Below are positions 1 to 7,839 of a stretch of 64,000 nt of DNA, in pieces. Source of the DNA: Gammaproteobacteria bacterium LSUCC0057 (GTDB lineage Bacteria; Pseudomonadota; Gammaproteobacteria; Pseudomonadales; Porticoccaceae); assembly GCA_004535795.1 (NCBI GenBank), contig SPIA01000002.1, positions 117,802-181,801 of the forward strand, read 5' to 3'. The notes beneath the pieces are model-generated. The model did not search any database and was not told the origin of the DNA. It saw nothing but the letters and a program-made list of their open reading frames with translations. Position 1 is the first letter of the stretch. Each line of letters begins with the position of its first letter. Both the position numbers and the translations under genes were made by a program.

Positions 1-381
1 GGCGCCCATTCCTATTATCGGCAGCAATGCGAAGACGACGTAGAGTCTCCACACTGAGCCACCCAGCCACGCAATACAGCTCAGATAGCCGACCGCCATT
101 AACAGCAACGAGCCGATCGTCACCCGCTTGGCACCAAAGCGAATATTGAGCCAACCGACCGCTTGCAAGCCGACCACGGCACCACCGTAAAGAAAGGTTA
201 TCGCAGCTTGCTGATCGCTGCGCTGCCAACCAAAGGCCTGTTCAAAAGGGCCGACTAGCGCGCCAAAGCCGTAGAGCAGTACCGCATTGATACTGATCGC
301 TATGCCCATCACCGCCAGTAGCAAAATTCGCCAGCCGCGCACGAACTCTGCTAGCTGTGGAAATTTCACAGCCGTTGCCAT
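1..381 (-). CDS. MFS transporter, N-terminal part (runs off the left edge)
   Basis: Reading the minus strand from the ATG at 381 gives 127 residues of a very hydrophobic protein that continues past base 1. The visible part has about three to four membrane segments. It also has a typical MFS loop between helices 2 and 3 (G-W-L-N-I-R-F-G-A-K-R), so it is a major facilitator superfamily carrier, probably of the organic-anion/monocarboxylate type. The start lies 7 nt after the stop of the flavoprotein gene at 389-2059, with a GGAG about 10 nt upstream that overlaps that gene's end, suggesting translational coupling. By context it would import the substrate of this operon or export a product. The family assignment is firm; the substrate is not known. 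Confidence 0.8.
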   Translation of the reverse strand, partial: MATAVKFPQLAEFVRGWRILLLAVMGIAISINAVLLYGFGALVGPFEQAFGWQRSDQQAAITFLYGGAVVGLQAVGWLNIRFGAKRVTIGSLLLMAVGYLSCIAWLGGSVWRLYVVFALLPIIGMGA

Positions 382-388
382 CCCAGGG

Positions 389-2059
389 TTACTCCGCGAC
401 ATCGGCTAACGACCGCGCCGCAACAAAACCAAAGGTTAAGCTGAGCGTATTATTGCCACCGTGGGAGGGCGCCTTACCGCGCCACAGAGAGTTCATATCT
501 AACCCAACCGCACAGAGGCCAGGTATTGGCTCTGCATCGCCACCGAGTACGCGCGCACGGCTGTCAACTTTTAAGCCCACCGTGGTGGTGGAATCGCCAG
601 GGTAAATTTTTACGGCATAAAATGGACCTTGCGCGATTGGCCCAAGACACGGGTTGGGGGTGTGGTTGAGATCGCCCAAATGGAAGTCCTCCTGCTGACT
701 GCCGCGGCCGAAATCCTCATCGACGCCGCGCTCGGCAAAGCTGTTAAAGCGCTCAACAGTTGCCAGTAAATTTTCACTCGCTATCCCTGTCTTATCGGCC
801 AGCTGTTGCAGCGAGCTGGCGCGTATCAGATAGCCCTGCTCGACCATTTTCTTTAGCCCCAACCCTCTCGGCTTGACTAAACCTAGCCCATATTTTTTGA
901 CGAAGGCGTGGTCGGCAACCAGAAAGGCGGGCACCGAAGCTGTGCGGTGCATCGGCTCAACGAGATTGGTCGCCGACTCGTTGCCAAAGCGCTCGCCATT
1001 GAGATTGACAGCGATGCAGCCCGGCTTACCGCGGTCCAAAAATAGATGGGGGAATTTGCGGATAGTGCCATCTGGCCGCTCCAATACCGACACCACCAAC
1101 CAGCCGGCGTTGCTGATGTTAGCGCCATCAAAGCCGGCACCTAGGTCTAAGGCGGCACTGATGGCTACCCCGTTATTGCCCTCACAGACCATAGAGATAT
1201 GCTGGTCTGGGAAGGGGATGAACTGTTGGCGAAAACGTTCGTTGGCAGAAAATCCGCCACTCGCCAAGATCACCCCGCGCCGAGCGGTTATCTGGATTTT
1301 CTCGCCATCGCGCTCCACCTCTACACCGGTTACGGCACCGTCATCCGTCATTAGTTCTAACATTGGGCTCGAGTGCCACAGCTCTACCCCAGCATCCAGG
1401 CAAGATTTTAGTAGACGGCCAACCAGAGCATTGCCCATGGTCAATCGTGTACCGCGGCCATAGACCAGCCTGTCTCTGAGATAGCGCACCACGAGTTTGA
1501 GCACGTGGACAAGCGAGCGCCAAGATTTTTTGACATTGGCGATATGCGGCATGTCGTCAAACCCCAGCATCATGCCGGCGGGCGCATTAAATTCGCGCAA
1601 AGGTTCGCGCAGCTGCTTTAGGTGATCGCCTAACTGGCGGCCATCAAAGGTCACTGGCGCCAGCAGCCGGCCTGCTTGGGTGGCACCGTGTAGCTCTTGA
1701 AACCAGTCGGGGAAACCCAAGTGCAGTGCAAACTGGGTTGATGTCTGCTCCTGCATAAAGTCGACCATTTGCGGTGCCGCCCGCAAAAACTCCGCCAGTA
1801 GGTCCTCGCGCAAGGTCGGTCCGACGACAGCTTTAATATAAGCAGAGGCATCGGACTCGCTGTCCGCGTACCCAGCCTCTCGCCCCAAACTGTTGCAGGG
1901 CACCCAAATGCCGCCGCCTGACCACGCCGTGGTACCGCCATAGTAGGGGGTTTTCTCTACTAGCAAGACATCCAAACCCGATGCCGCGGCAGTCAACGCA
2001 GCACTTAGGCCCGCCCCGCCCGCGCCGACCACTACCACATCTTTAATTATTTTCTGCAT
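389..2059 (-). CDS. FAD-dependent 3-ketosteroid-delta1-dehydrogenase-like oxidoreductase
   Basis: This 556-aa flavoprotein belongs to the fumarate-reductase/3-oxosteroid 1-dehydrogenase (KstD) superfamily. It has an N-terminal dinucleotide-binding motif G-A-G-G-A-G at residues 12-17 followed by a V-E-K strand end. A second FAD-contacting stretch near the C-terminus contains F-Y-A-V-K and Y-P-G-D, then G-G-N-N-T-L-S-L-T-F-G-F. KstD enzymes desaturate ring A of 3-ketosteroids using this fold, and the F-Y...Y-P-G-D region resembles their keto-enol tautomerisation loop. Length is normal for the family. It is the second-to-last visible gene of the minus-strand operon that begins at 9201. Related flavoproteins act on other cyclic ketones, so the exact substrate is an inference from family and neighbourhood. 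Confidence 0.75.
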   Translation of the reverse strand: MQKIIKDVVVVGAGGAGLSAALTAAASGLDVLLVEKTPYYGGTTAWSGGGIWVPCNSLGREAGYADSESDASAYIKAVVGPTLREDLLAEFLRAAPQMVDFMQEQTSTQFALHLGFPDWFQELHGATQAGRLLAPVTFDGRQLGDHLKQLREPLREFNAPAGMMLGFDDMPHIANVKKSWRSLVHVLKLVVRYLRDRLVYGRGTRLTMGNALVGRLLKSCLDAGVELWHSSPMLELMTDDGAVTGVEVERDGEKIQITARRGVILASGGFSANERFRQQFIPFPDQHISMVCEGNNGVAISAALDLGAGFDGANISNAGWLVVSVLERPDGTIRKFPHLFLDRGKPGCIAVNLNGERFGNESATNLVEPMHRTASVPAFLVADHAFVKKYGLGLVKPRGLGLKKMVEQGYLIRASSLQQLADKTGIASENLLATVERFNSFAERGVDEDFGRGSQQEDFHLGDLNHTPNPCLGPIAQGPFYAVKIYPGDSTTTVGLKVDSRARVLGGDAEPIPGLCAVGLDMNSLWRGKAPSHGGNNTLSLTFGFVAARSLADVAE

Positions 2060-2113
2060 AGATCACCATCGGTTTATCAATTACCAGCGCCGCCCTGCTA
2101 TAGAAAAAAGCCA

Positions 2114-2953
2114 CTAATCGCCAATAAATTTGGCGCTGATCTCGGTGCTTTCTAGAACATGGTCACGACGCTGTAAGCCACGACTCAGCTCGCCTTCGGC
2201 TAGGTCAAGATCGTCTGGATGGACCAGCGTTGGGACGCTGCCCAAAGCATCTAGACCGAGCGGTACAATCTGCTGTGCAGTGGGCAGGTCGTCGGGGATA
2301 GGCATGCCGTGAGCCGCCATATGAGCGCGCATTGTTGGGGTATCGGTGGAGCCGATCACCAGGTTCAATACGTCAACATTATGCTGCTGCCATTCTGCCC
2401 ACAGCGACTCCCCCAGATTGAGGATAAAGCCCTTGGTAGCGGTATAAAGCGCTAACTTCTTGGTACCACCAAAGGCGGCATGCGAGCCCACCAGGATTAT
2501 TCCGCCGCGTTTGCGCGCCACCATCTGCGCGCCAAAGTGATGACAGCAGTGGTAGACCGTCTCGGTATTCATGCGAACAAATCCGGCCCACTGCGCGGCA
2601 CTAGCTGTGAGGAAGTGCTCAGTAAACGGCGGCGCGCCGGCGTTGAAGACCAGTAAGCCGATTTCGCGCGCCCCCACCTGCTCAACAATGGTCTCAATGG
2701 CGTTGGGCTCCATCAAGTCGACGCCAATCACCAGCGCTTCAATACCAAAATTTGTCTGCAGCTCTTGTTTGAGTTCATCAAGCACTGCCGGCCGTCTCGA
2801 CAGCAGCGCGCAGTTGAATCCCAGTGCCGCCAGTTGCCGGGCAAATTCGGCACCCAGCCCGTGTGACGCCCCGACCACTAACGCCCAAGGGCCGTATTTT
2901 TTAATAAACTGCTGCGAATCGAGTGATGTCGCTGAGCCTGCGTGGTTATCCAT
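2114..2953 (-). CDS. SDR family NAD(P)-dependent oxidoreductase
   Basis: A 279-aa classical short-chain dehydrogenase/reductase. The cofactor motif V-G-A-S-H-G-L-G lies at about residues 27-34, followed by the F-N-A-G structural motif near 108. The catalytic Ser is in G-S-H-A-A-F and the Y-T-A-T-K active-site signature follows. It has an N-terminal extension of about 20 residues before the Rossmann fold. The start ATG has a GAGG about 8 nt upstream. It is one of three SDRs in a row (2114-4584), and consecutive SDRs usually oxidise or reduce successive hydroxyl/keto groups in a catabolic route. This copy is the most divergent of the three. The substrate cannot be read from sequence. Confidence 0.85.
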   Translation of the reverse strand: MDNHAGSATSLDSQQFIKKYGPWALVVGASHGLGAEFARQLAALGFNCALLSRRPAVLDELKQELQTNFGIEALVIGVDLMEPNAIETIVEQVGAREIGLLVFNAGAPPFTEHFLTASAAQWAGFVRMNTETVYHCCHHFGAQMVARKRGGIILVGSHAAFGGTKKLALYTATKGFILNLGESLWAEWQQHNVDVLNLVIGSTDTPTMRAHMAAHGMPIPDDLPTAQQIVPLGLDALGSVPTLVHPDDLDLAEGELSRGLQRRDHVLESTEISAKFIGD

Positions 2954-2974
2954 GATGAGCCTCGTTACCTAGGG

Positions 2975-3787
2975 TTAAGTGGTTTCGCCGACAAAGTCAG
3001 CAAAATGGGGTTGATGCATGAGCGAACCGCCATCGATAGAGATACATTGGCCGGTCATGTAGCCGGCCTCCTCTGAAGCCAGATAGGCGACTAAGGCGGC
3101 GACATCCTCGGCTCGCCCGAGCCTTGGTAGTGCCAAATGTCTGGCATAGTTTTTAGCCAACTCAGGAACACTGCGTTGTGTCGCCTCGGTGAGAATGAGA
3201 CCCGGCGCTACCGCATTGCAGCGCACACCCGAGCGGCCGTACTGGGTGGCTACGTGTTTAGTCAGATTGATCACCCCCGCTTTCGCGGTGCCGTAGCCAA
3301 TCCGAGCGACATCACCCACCATTCCAGAATTGGACGCGGTATTGATAATTGAACCACCGCCGCGGGCGATCATGTGCGGAATAGCAAACTGACAACCGAG
3401 CAGATACCCGGTCAAGTTCACCTCAAGGATCTGGCGCCAAACCTCCACAGGGATATCCACCGCGGTGGTGTCCTGGCGCTGAATTTCCGGCGTAGTGATC
3501 GCCGCGTTATTGTGCAGGATATCGATGCCGCCAAAGTGGCTGACAGCAGATTCGATCATAGCCGCGATCGAGTCGGCCTGACCGGCATCCAGATGCACCG
3601 CGAGCGCTGCATCGCCCAATGGTTGAGCAACCTGTTGCGCATTGGCGAAGTGGATATCGGCCACCACCACTGCACCGCCCTCAGCCACTAGCCGCTGCGC
3701 CACCGCAGCACCGATGCCGCCGGCGCCACCGGTAATGACCGCCACCTTGCCGGCTAATCGCTGATGTAGATTAACCGGCTTAATCAC
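2975..3787 (-). CDS. SDR family NAD(P)-dependent oxidoreductase (GTG start)
   Basis: A 270-aa classical SDR with T-G-G-A-G-G-I-G cofactor motif, N-N-A-A motif, Ser in T-A-S-N-S, Y-G-T-A-K active site and the D-G-G-S C-terminal region. An in-frame ATG exists at 3826. I prefer the GTG at 3787 because it overlaps the TGA of the upstream SDR as GTGA, a 4-bp coupling junction, and leaves a normal N-terminus before the Rossmann fold. The ATG start would add 13 residues that read over the neighbour's end. It probably oxidises a secondary alcohol (3-alpha/beta- or 17-beta-hydroxysteroid-like substrates are common for such relatives). Specificity is inferred only from context. Confidence 0.85.
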   Translation of the reverse strand: MIKPVNLHQRLAGKVAVITGGAGGIGAAVAQRLVAEGGAVVVADIHFANAQQVAQPLGDAALAVHLDAGQADSIAAMIESAVSHFGGIDILHNNAAITTPEIQRQDTTAVDIPVEVWRQILEVNLTGYLLGCQFAIPHMIARGGGSIINTASNSGMVGDVARIGYGTAKAGVINLTKHVATQYGRSGVRCNAVAPGLILTEATQRSVPELAKNYARHLALPRLGRAEDVAALVAYLASEEAGYMTGQCISIDGGSLMHQPHFADFVGETT

Positions 3788-4584
3788 AGCAGTTCTCGCA
3801 CCACCGGCACCATAGGGGTGGTGCAATTCAAACCGCCATCTACTGCGTAGAGGCCGCCGTTGATAAACTCGGCCTCGTCGGAGGCCAAAAATGTCGCCAT
3901 CGCCGCAACGTCCTCAGGCTCGCCCAACCGCGGCGACTGATGCAATGCTAAGAATGCCGCTTTCATCTCGTCGTTGGCCCACCGCTCCATGCCGGCGGTG
4001 CGAATGACTCCCGGCACAATGCCGTTACAGCGAATGCCGCGTTTACCGAATGTTGCCGCTATGGTCTGAACATACCAGTTGACTGCCGCCTTGGTTGCAC
4101 CATAACTAAACTGTGCTACCTCTCCCTTCAGCGAGCTGCTAGAGGAGGTAAATAAGATAGACCCCGAGCCCCGCGCCAGCATATGCGGCATAGCAAAGCG
4201 CGCCGCCAATACACCGGCAAGCACATTGGTCTGCATACGGTGGTGAAATACCTCGGCATCAAACGTAAAAAAGTCTGCATCTTTTTTCGACATCACCGGG
4301 TCGGTATTGCAGGCGTTGTTAAAGAGAATATTCAACTCGCCAAAGTGGCTGATAGTCCCTTCAACCATCTGTTGCAACTGGCTCTCATCGGCCACATCCA
4401 CGGTCATCGCCAAGGCCTCGCCGCCGTCGCTACAAATCTGCTCGGCGACAGCTGCCGCGTTGGCGCCATTGAGGTCGGCAATCACTACACGGGCCCCTTC
4501 ACTGGCAAAGCGCAATGCGCAGGCGCGCCCGATACCACTGCCAGCACCGGTGATGATGGCGACTTTACCTGACAAACGAGACAT
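3784..4584 (-). CDS. SDR family NAD(P)-dependent oxidoreductase
   Basis: A 266-aa classical SDR. It has T-G-A-G-S-G-I-G at residues 13-20, an acidic residue at the end of beta-2 (V-V-I-A-D-L-N) that favours NAD over NADP, N-N-A-C-N, a serine-rich catalytic strand and Y-G-A-T-K. The start ATG at 4584 has a strong AAGGAG about 9 nt upstream. Its stop codon overlaps the GTG start of the next SDR, so the two are probably made together. It likely catalyses an alcohol/ketone interconversion in the pathway encoded by this operon. The NAD preference is an inference from the Asp after beta-2. Confidence 0.87.
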   Translation of the reverse strand: MSRLSGKVAIITGAGSGIGRACALRFASEGARVVIADLNGANAAAVAEQICSDGGEALAMTVDVADESQLQQMVEGTISHFGELNILFNNACNTDPVMSKKDADFFTFDAEVFHHRMQTNVLAGVLAARFAMPHMLARGSGSILFTSSSSSLKGEVAQFSYGATKAAVNWYVQTIAATFGKRGIRCNGIVPGVIRTAGMERWANDEMKAAFLALHQSPRLGEPEDVAAMATFLASDEAEFINGGLYAVDGGLNCTTPMVPVVRELL

Positions 4585-4667
4585 GATTACAGCTCCTTAG
4601 TTGTCTGCTTTCTCTAGTGACCCTGCGCGCTGCCGGCTTGAGATAGGCGGCCTACCCAGCGGCCAGA

Positions 4668-5099
4668 TCACTCAACCTGACCCAGACGCTGCTGGGGTGA
4701 GCGCCCCGACTTTTTGGCTAAATCGGCGGTATCCAGATATTCACGCCAAGCGGTAATTAACCCGGCTTCATCGAGCTCAAAGACTGCAACCATGGCGTGC
4801 GGCATTGGCACACCATGAACAATGGCGAAGTCATCACGCTCGGTCATGACCATATTCTGCGATGACAACATATTGATAATATTGAGTTTATTGTGACTAG
4901 AGAAACTCATCTGGCGCTCTATTTCACTGCGCAGTTGTGTTTTACCGCGAATCGTCGGGCCACCCGGCACCCACAGCTGCCAGACAATGTCGTTGTGTAG
5001 CATCGACAATATCGCCTCAACGTCTGGCCGCGTTTCTGCACTGCCATCGCCCCACAGGGCACAAAAACGCCGAATAATTTGCTCTTGCTGCTCTGCCAT
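4668..5099 (-). CDS. Limonene-1,2-epoxide-hydrolase-like protein (NTF2/SnoaL fold)
   Basis: A 143-aa single-domain protein. The segment T-E-R-D-D and the later W-R-E-Y-L-D match the T-E-R-x-D and W-R-D-Y-F-D segments that carry the Arg-Asp and final Asp of the catalytic Asp-Arg-Asp triad of limonene-1,2-epoxide hydrolase. All three catalytic positions therefore appear intact, unlike in most SnoaL-like proteins. That family opens epoxides by adding water without a covalent intermediate. The ATG at 5099 is preferred over a GTG two codons upstream because a GGAG sits about 5 nt before it. Its place among SDR and kinase genes suggests an epoxide intermediate in the pathway. A ketosteroid-isomerase-like role is the main alternative. 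Confidence 0.7.
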   Translation of the reverse strand: MAEQQEQIIRRFCALWGDGSAETRPDVEAILSMLHNDIVWQLWVPGGPTIRGKTQLRSEIERQMSFSSHNKLNIINMLSSQNMVMTERDDFAIVHGVPMPHAMVAVFELDEAGLITAWREYLDTADLAKKSGRSPQQRLGQVE

Positions 5100-5127
5100 A
5101 TTCACTCCGTTTTATCCATCAGACCGT

Positions 5128-6297
5128 TCACGCTACTGGCCGGGCACCCTCACCGAGAACAATGTTTCGGCGTGGTGTCTTACCCTTGGTCAGTCGTTCG
5201 ATGGTCTGGTAGTCTTCAGCGGCAGCAAAGAACCGCTCCACCATCGGTAGCCCACTCTGCCCCCAGCCATCGACATTGGCCAACCACGCCTGCATACCGT
5301 ACACCGGCCACAACTGAAACTGTTGCTCTGCTTGCTGCTGCGACAACACCTGCTGGGCGCCGAGGCTGATCAGCACCTCGCGATAATGTCGAATCAAGTC
5401 GGCGGCAGCGCTGCGACGCTCATCGATGGTCAAGGCACCCAGCATAAAGTAGGTGATATCGCGCCACGGCGTGCCCTTGCGCACCAGCTGCCAGTCATGC
5501 CAGACGCGCTCGCCATTGCTGCGCAGAAAACTATTGCCCTGATGTGAATCGCCGTGAACCAGGCAAAGTGGCGTTTTTTGTTGGCGCTCCTGTGCCGCCA
5601 ACTCGTCAAAAGCGTGGGCAAACAGCTCGGGGGTCTCGTAGAGCCAATCCGGCAAGATCGCTCGGTACTCGGGTTTGACCGTGTTCAGCGATGAATAGTT
5701 ATGCATGCGCAACAGCTGTTCAGTATCGATGGGGGTATCCATAGATCTTTTCAGCCACTGCTGGTCGTGGAGCTTTTCACTGCCCCACAGCGCCGCATGC
5801 AATACTGCCAAAGACTCCAGCCCCGCCGCTACGCCATCAATACCCAAATGATCTTGGCTGTTGCCAAAACGGCCCGGTGAGGTCCCCAAATCTTCCATCA
5901 TCACAACACCGCGCCCACCGCCATCGGCATCCCAATCGGTGTAATAAATGTTCGGCAGCGGCGCGCTCACCTGAGCGCGCATGAAGGCGTAAAAGCGCGC
6001 CTCTAGCTCACAAATTTCGCCACTCTCAAAACCCTCCGACCAGTTGGCCTTTAAGCAGACATTGACCGGCAAGCCGGCATCGATGCCGACCTGATTGAGC
6101 TGCATCGCGATACGCAGTTTGGTGGTGTGGCTATTTTTCAGCTCAACCACCTCAAACCCTTCAACCACGATGCCCGGGTAGCGATAACCGAGCAGCTCGG
6201 TGAGCCATTGCGGGGTCACCGCGCTCAACTCGCGGGGTAGCCGCCCGCGTCGCTGCGGATAGGGTCGGCCTGTGCCGTCATTTAATTCTGTGTTCAT
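5128..6297 (-). CDS. APH-family (ecdysteroid-kinase-like) phosphotransferase
   Basis: A 389-aa aminoglycoside-phosphotransferase/choline-kinase-fold protein. It has the catalytic loop V-H-G-D-S-H-Q-G-N (Brenner motif H-x-D-x4-N intact) and the metal-binding segment H-D-W-Q. In the N-lobe, C-L-K-A-N supplies the ATP-binding Lys, and M-M-E-D-L forms the hinge. The overall layout recalls the ecdysteroid 22-kinase-like branch, which phosphorylates hydroxyl groups of small hydrophobic molecules. It lies between an epoxide-hydrolase-like gene and an NTF2-like gene in the same operon. The intact catalytic residues argue for real kinase activity, but the acceptor is unknown. Co-location with redox genes suggests a pathway intermediate rather than an antibiotic. 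Confidence 0.75.
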   Translation of the reverse strand: MNTELNDGTGRPYPQRRGRLPRELSAVTPQWLTELLGYRYPGIVVEGFEVVELKNSHTTKLRIAMQLNQVGIDAGLPVNVCLKANWSEGFESGEICELEARFYAFMRAQVSAPLPNIYYTDWDADGGGRGVVMMEDLGTSPGRFGNSQDHLGIDGVAAGLESLAVLHAALWGSEKLHDQQWLKRSMDTPIDTEQLLRMHNYSSLNTVKPEYRAILPDWLYETPELFAHAFDELAAQERQQKTPLCLVHGDSHQGNSFLRSNGERVWHDWQLVRKGTPWRDITYFMLGALTIDERRSAAADLIRHYREVLISLGAQQVLSQQQAEQQFQLWPVYGMQAWLANVDGWGQSGLPMVERFFAAAEDYQTIERLTKGKTPRRNIVLGEGARPVA

Positions 6298-6344
6298 CGC
6301 CGCTACCCCTTACCGTGTGATTTCAATTTTCCAGTGGCAGCGGC

Positions 6345-6749
6345 TCAGTCGTCGCTGCGCAGTAATTTATTGACCGCAGCCGTGTCCCAATAAAACGGTT
6401 CCACCAGCACCAGCTGTCCCGCGCGCCACAGCCATTTCTCCATCACTTGGCAGTGGTACGGTTGGCCACTGTGTCGCGAACGGGCACTGAGTTGCGCTAG
6501 CACCACAAAACAGTCGTCTTGCTCATCTCCCAACACCCGCTCAATGGTCAGAGTGAGATCCGACCAGACCTCAGCGATAGCGGCGCGAAGCGCCTGCCAG
6601 CCCGCTAAGCCGTGCCATTCGCCGCCGTAGGGAAGACTTTGCGGGGAACGCAACACCACTTCGGGGTGGATCAACGCCGCTTGCGCGGCGTTGTCGCCAC
6701 GCTCAAAGGCTGCGATGAACTGCTCTATACAACGCCGATGGCTTTGCAT
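6345..6749 (-). CDS. NTF2/SnoaL-like small protein
   Basis: A 134-aa protein with the nuclear-transport-factor-2-like cone fold pattern: an N-terminal helix (R-R-C-I-E-Q-F-I-A-A-F-E-R-G-D), an H-P-E-V-V-L strand and C-terminal strands rich in aromatic residues. Such proteins act as isomerases, hydratases or dehydratases, or as binding proteins. I chose the ATG at 6749, 7 nt after the stop of the AttH-like gene. An upstream ATG at 6911 would add 54 residues read entirely inside that gene and lacking the fold. No clear catalytic dyad is visible, so the function is open. It is one of three NTF2-like proteins in this catabolic region. Confidence 0.68.
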   Translation of the reverse strand: MQSHRRCIEQFIAAFERGDNAAQAALIHPEVVLRSPQSLPYGGEWHGLAGWQALRAAIAEVWSDLTLTIERVLGDEQDDCFVVLAQLSARSRHSGQPYHCQVMEKWLWRAGQLVLVEPFYWDTAAVNKLLRSDD

Positions 6750-6756
6750 AAGTGCG

Positions 6757-7809
6757 CTATGCGGCAATATTGGGGGTGGGAAAGCCGTGTTCCATGTAGG
6801 CGATCTCATCGTCGATGACAATGACGCGGCCATCGGGATAAGTAAAACGCCCGCTGGCGCGACCGGCTTTTCCGGTGTGAGTGGTATAGGCTTCGAGCAG
6901 GTGAAAACCAAAGATCATTCGGCGCCACGTATGAATCTCATACTCAAGCTCGCCTTGATCGGACTTCATAGTGATGCGCATTCGGGTGGCCCGCTGCTCG
7001 TGAGTGAGCGGGTCTGTCCATACCTCTAATACCTCTGAGTGCGTCTGTTCACTACTAAAGTCAATTTTTCCATCGTTGAGGAACACCCTTCCCGCATGGT
7101 GCCCCGAACCGCCCTGCTCGAAGTAGAAGATTTTTATCGCTGGCGCAAAGGTCCAACTCCACAGATACCCCTGGCCGATACCGAGCAGCGACGGCACATC
7201 AAAATTTCGCCCCAGACAGGTCCGCTCGCGCACCCCAAAACCGTTTTCGATGGTGTAGGTTTTACCGTTGTAGGTGCAACTGCCCTCGCCCTTGCAGATC
7301 ACCTCGTTGCCACCCACTTTGCGCTCGACGAAACCCGCCCAATCACCGTGATAGGGGGCGGGTGCGCCGTCAGCGGTAAACTTAATATCCAAATCAATGC
7401 CAAAATGCTCGCCGCGAACCTCCCAGGTCGGAGCACTGAAGGTCATCACTCGATTACCGGCCTGCCAGGTGACACGATCTTCGTGGATGGTCTCTTTAAA
7501 ATCGAAGCGGCGCATGGGGTCCATGCGGTTGGCGATGAACGTGTTGTTGCCCATCTCGCGGCCACTTTTGCTGTTGGGCGTAATGAGCAGGAAACTCTGG
7601 TTAAACGCACCGCTTTCAAACCCCCACTTTCTGCCGCCAACGTGGTACAGGGTGGCTCCAAAAAATAGATCAAATTCACCGGCCGTTCCCCACAGGAACA
7701 GCCCGGCGTGGTCTTGAAAGTGTTCGGCGTTATCTTCGGCTGGCAGCTTCTGGTAGTGGCTGCCATCGTCGCTAAAAGGGTAATGGTCAAAGGCTGACTG
7801 GCTACTCAT
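6757..7809 (-). CDS. AttH/CrtC-like (lipocalin-type two-domain) protein
   Basis: A 350-aa soluble protein rich in Trp, Gly and aromatic residues with many predicted beta strands. It resembles the two-domain AttH/carotenoid-1,2-hydratase (CrtC)-like fold. The element G-K-T-Y-T-I-E-N-G-F-G-V-R-E-R sits where relatives have a G-x-R-D-H-S-W-G motif, so the putative Asp-His of that motif is replaced by Glu-Arg. The start ATG has a GGGGA Shine-Dalgarno about 7 nt upstream. Two more proteins of similar layout occur at 17288-18379 and 28457-29488. Family members are linked to hydration/isomerisation of isoprenoids, but most are uncharacterised. The fold assignment rests on pattern, not on a search. 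Confidence 0.55.
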   Translation of the reverse strand: MSSQSAFDHYPFSDDGSHYQKLPAEDNAEHFQDHAGLFLWGTAGEFDLFFGATLYHVGGRKWGFESGAFNQSFLLITPNSKSGREMGNNTFIANRMDPMRRFDFKETIHEDRVTWQAGNRVMTFSAPTWEVRGEHFGIDLDIKFTADGAPAPYHGDWAGFVERKVGGNEVICKGEGSCTYNGKTYTIENGFGVRERTCLGRNFDVPSLLGIGQGYLWSWTFAPAIKIFYFEQGGSGHHAGRVFLNDGKIDFSSEQTHSEVLEVWTDPLTHEQRATRMRITMKSDQGELEYEIHTWRRMIFGFHLLEAYTTHTGKAGRASGRFTYPDGRVIVIDDEIAYMEHGFPTPNIAA

Positions 7810-7839
7810 AGAAATCCCCTGTTGTTGTAGTTTTCTCTT

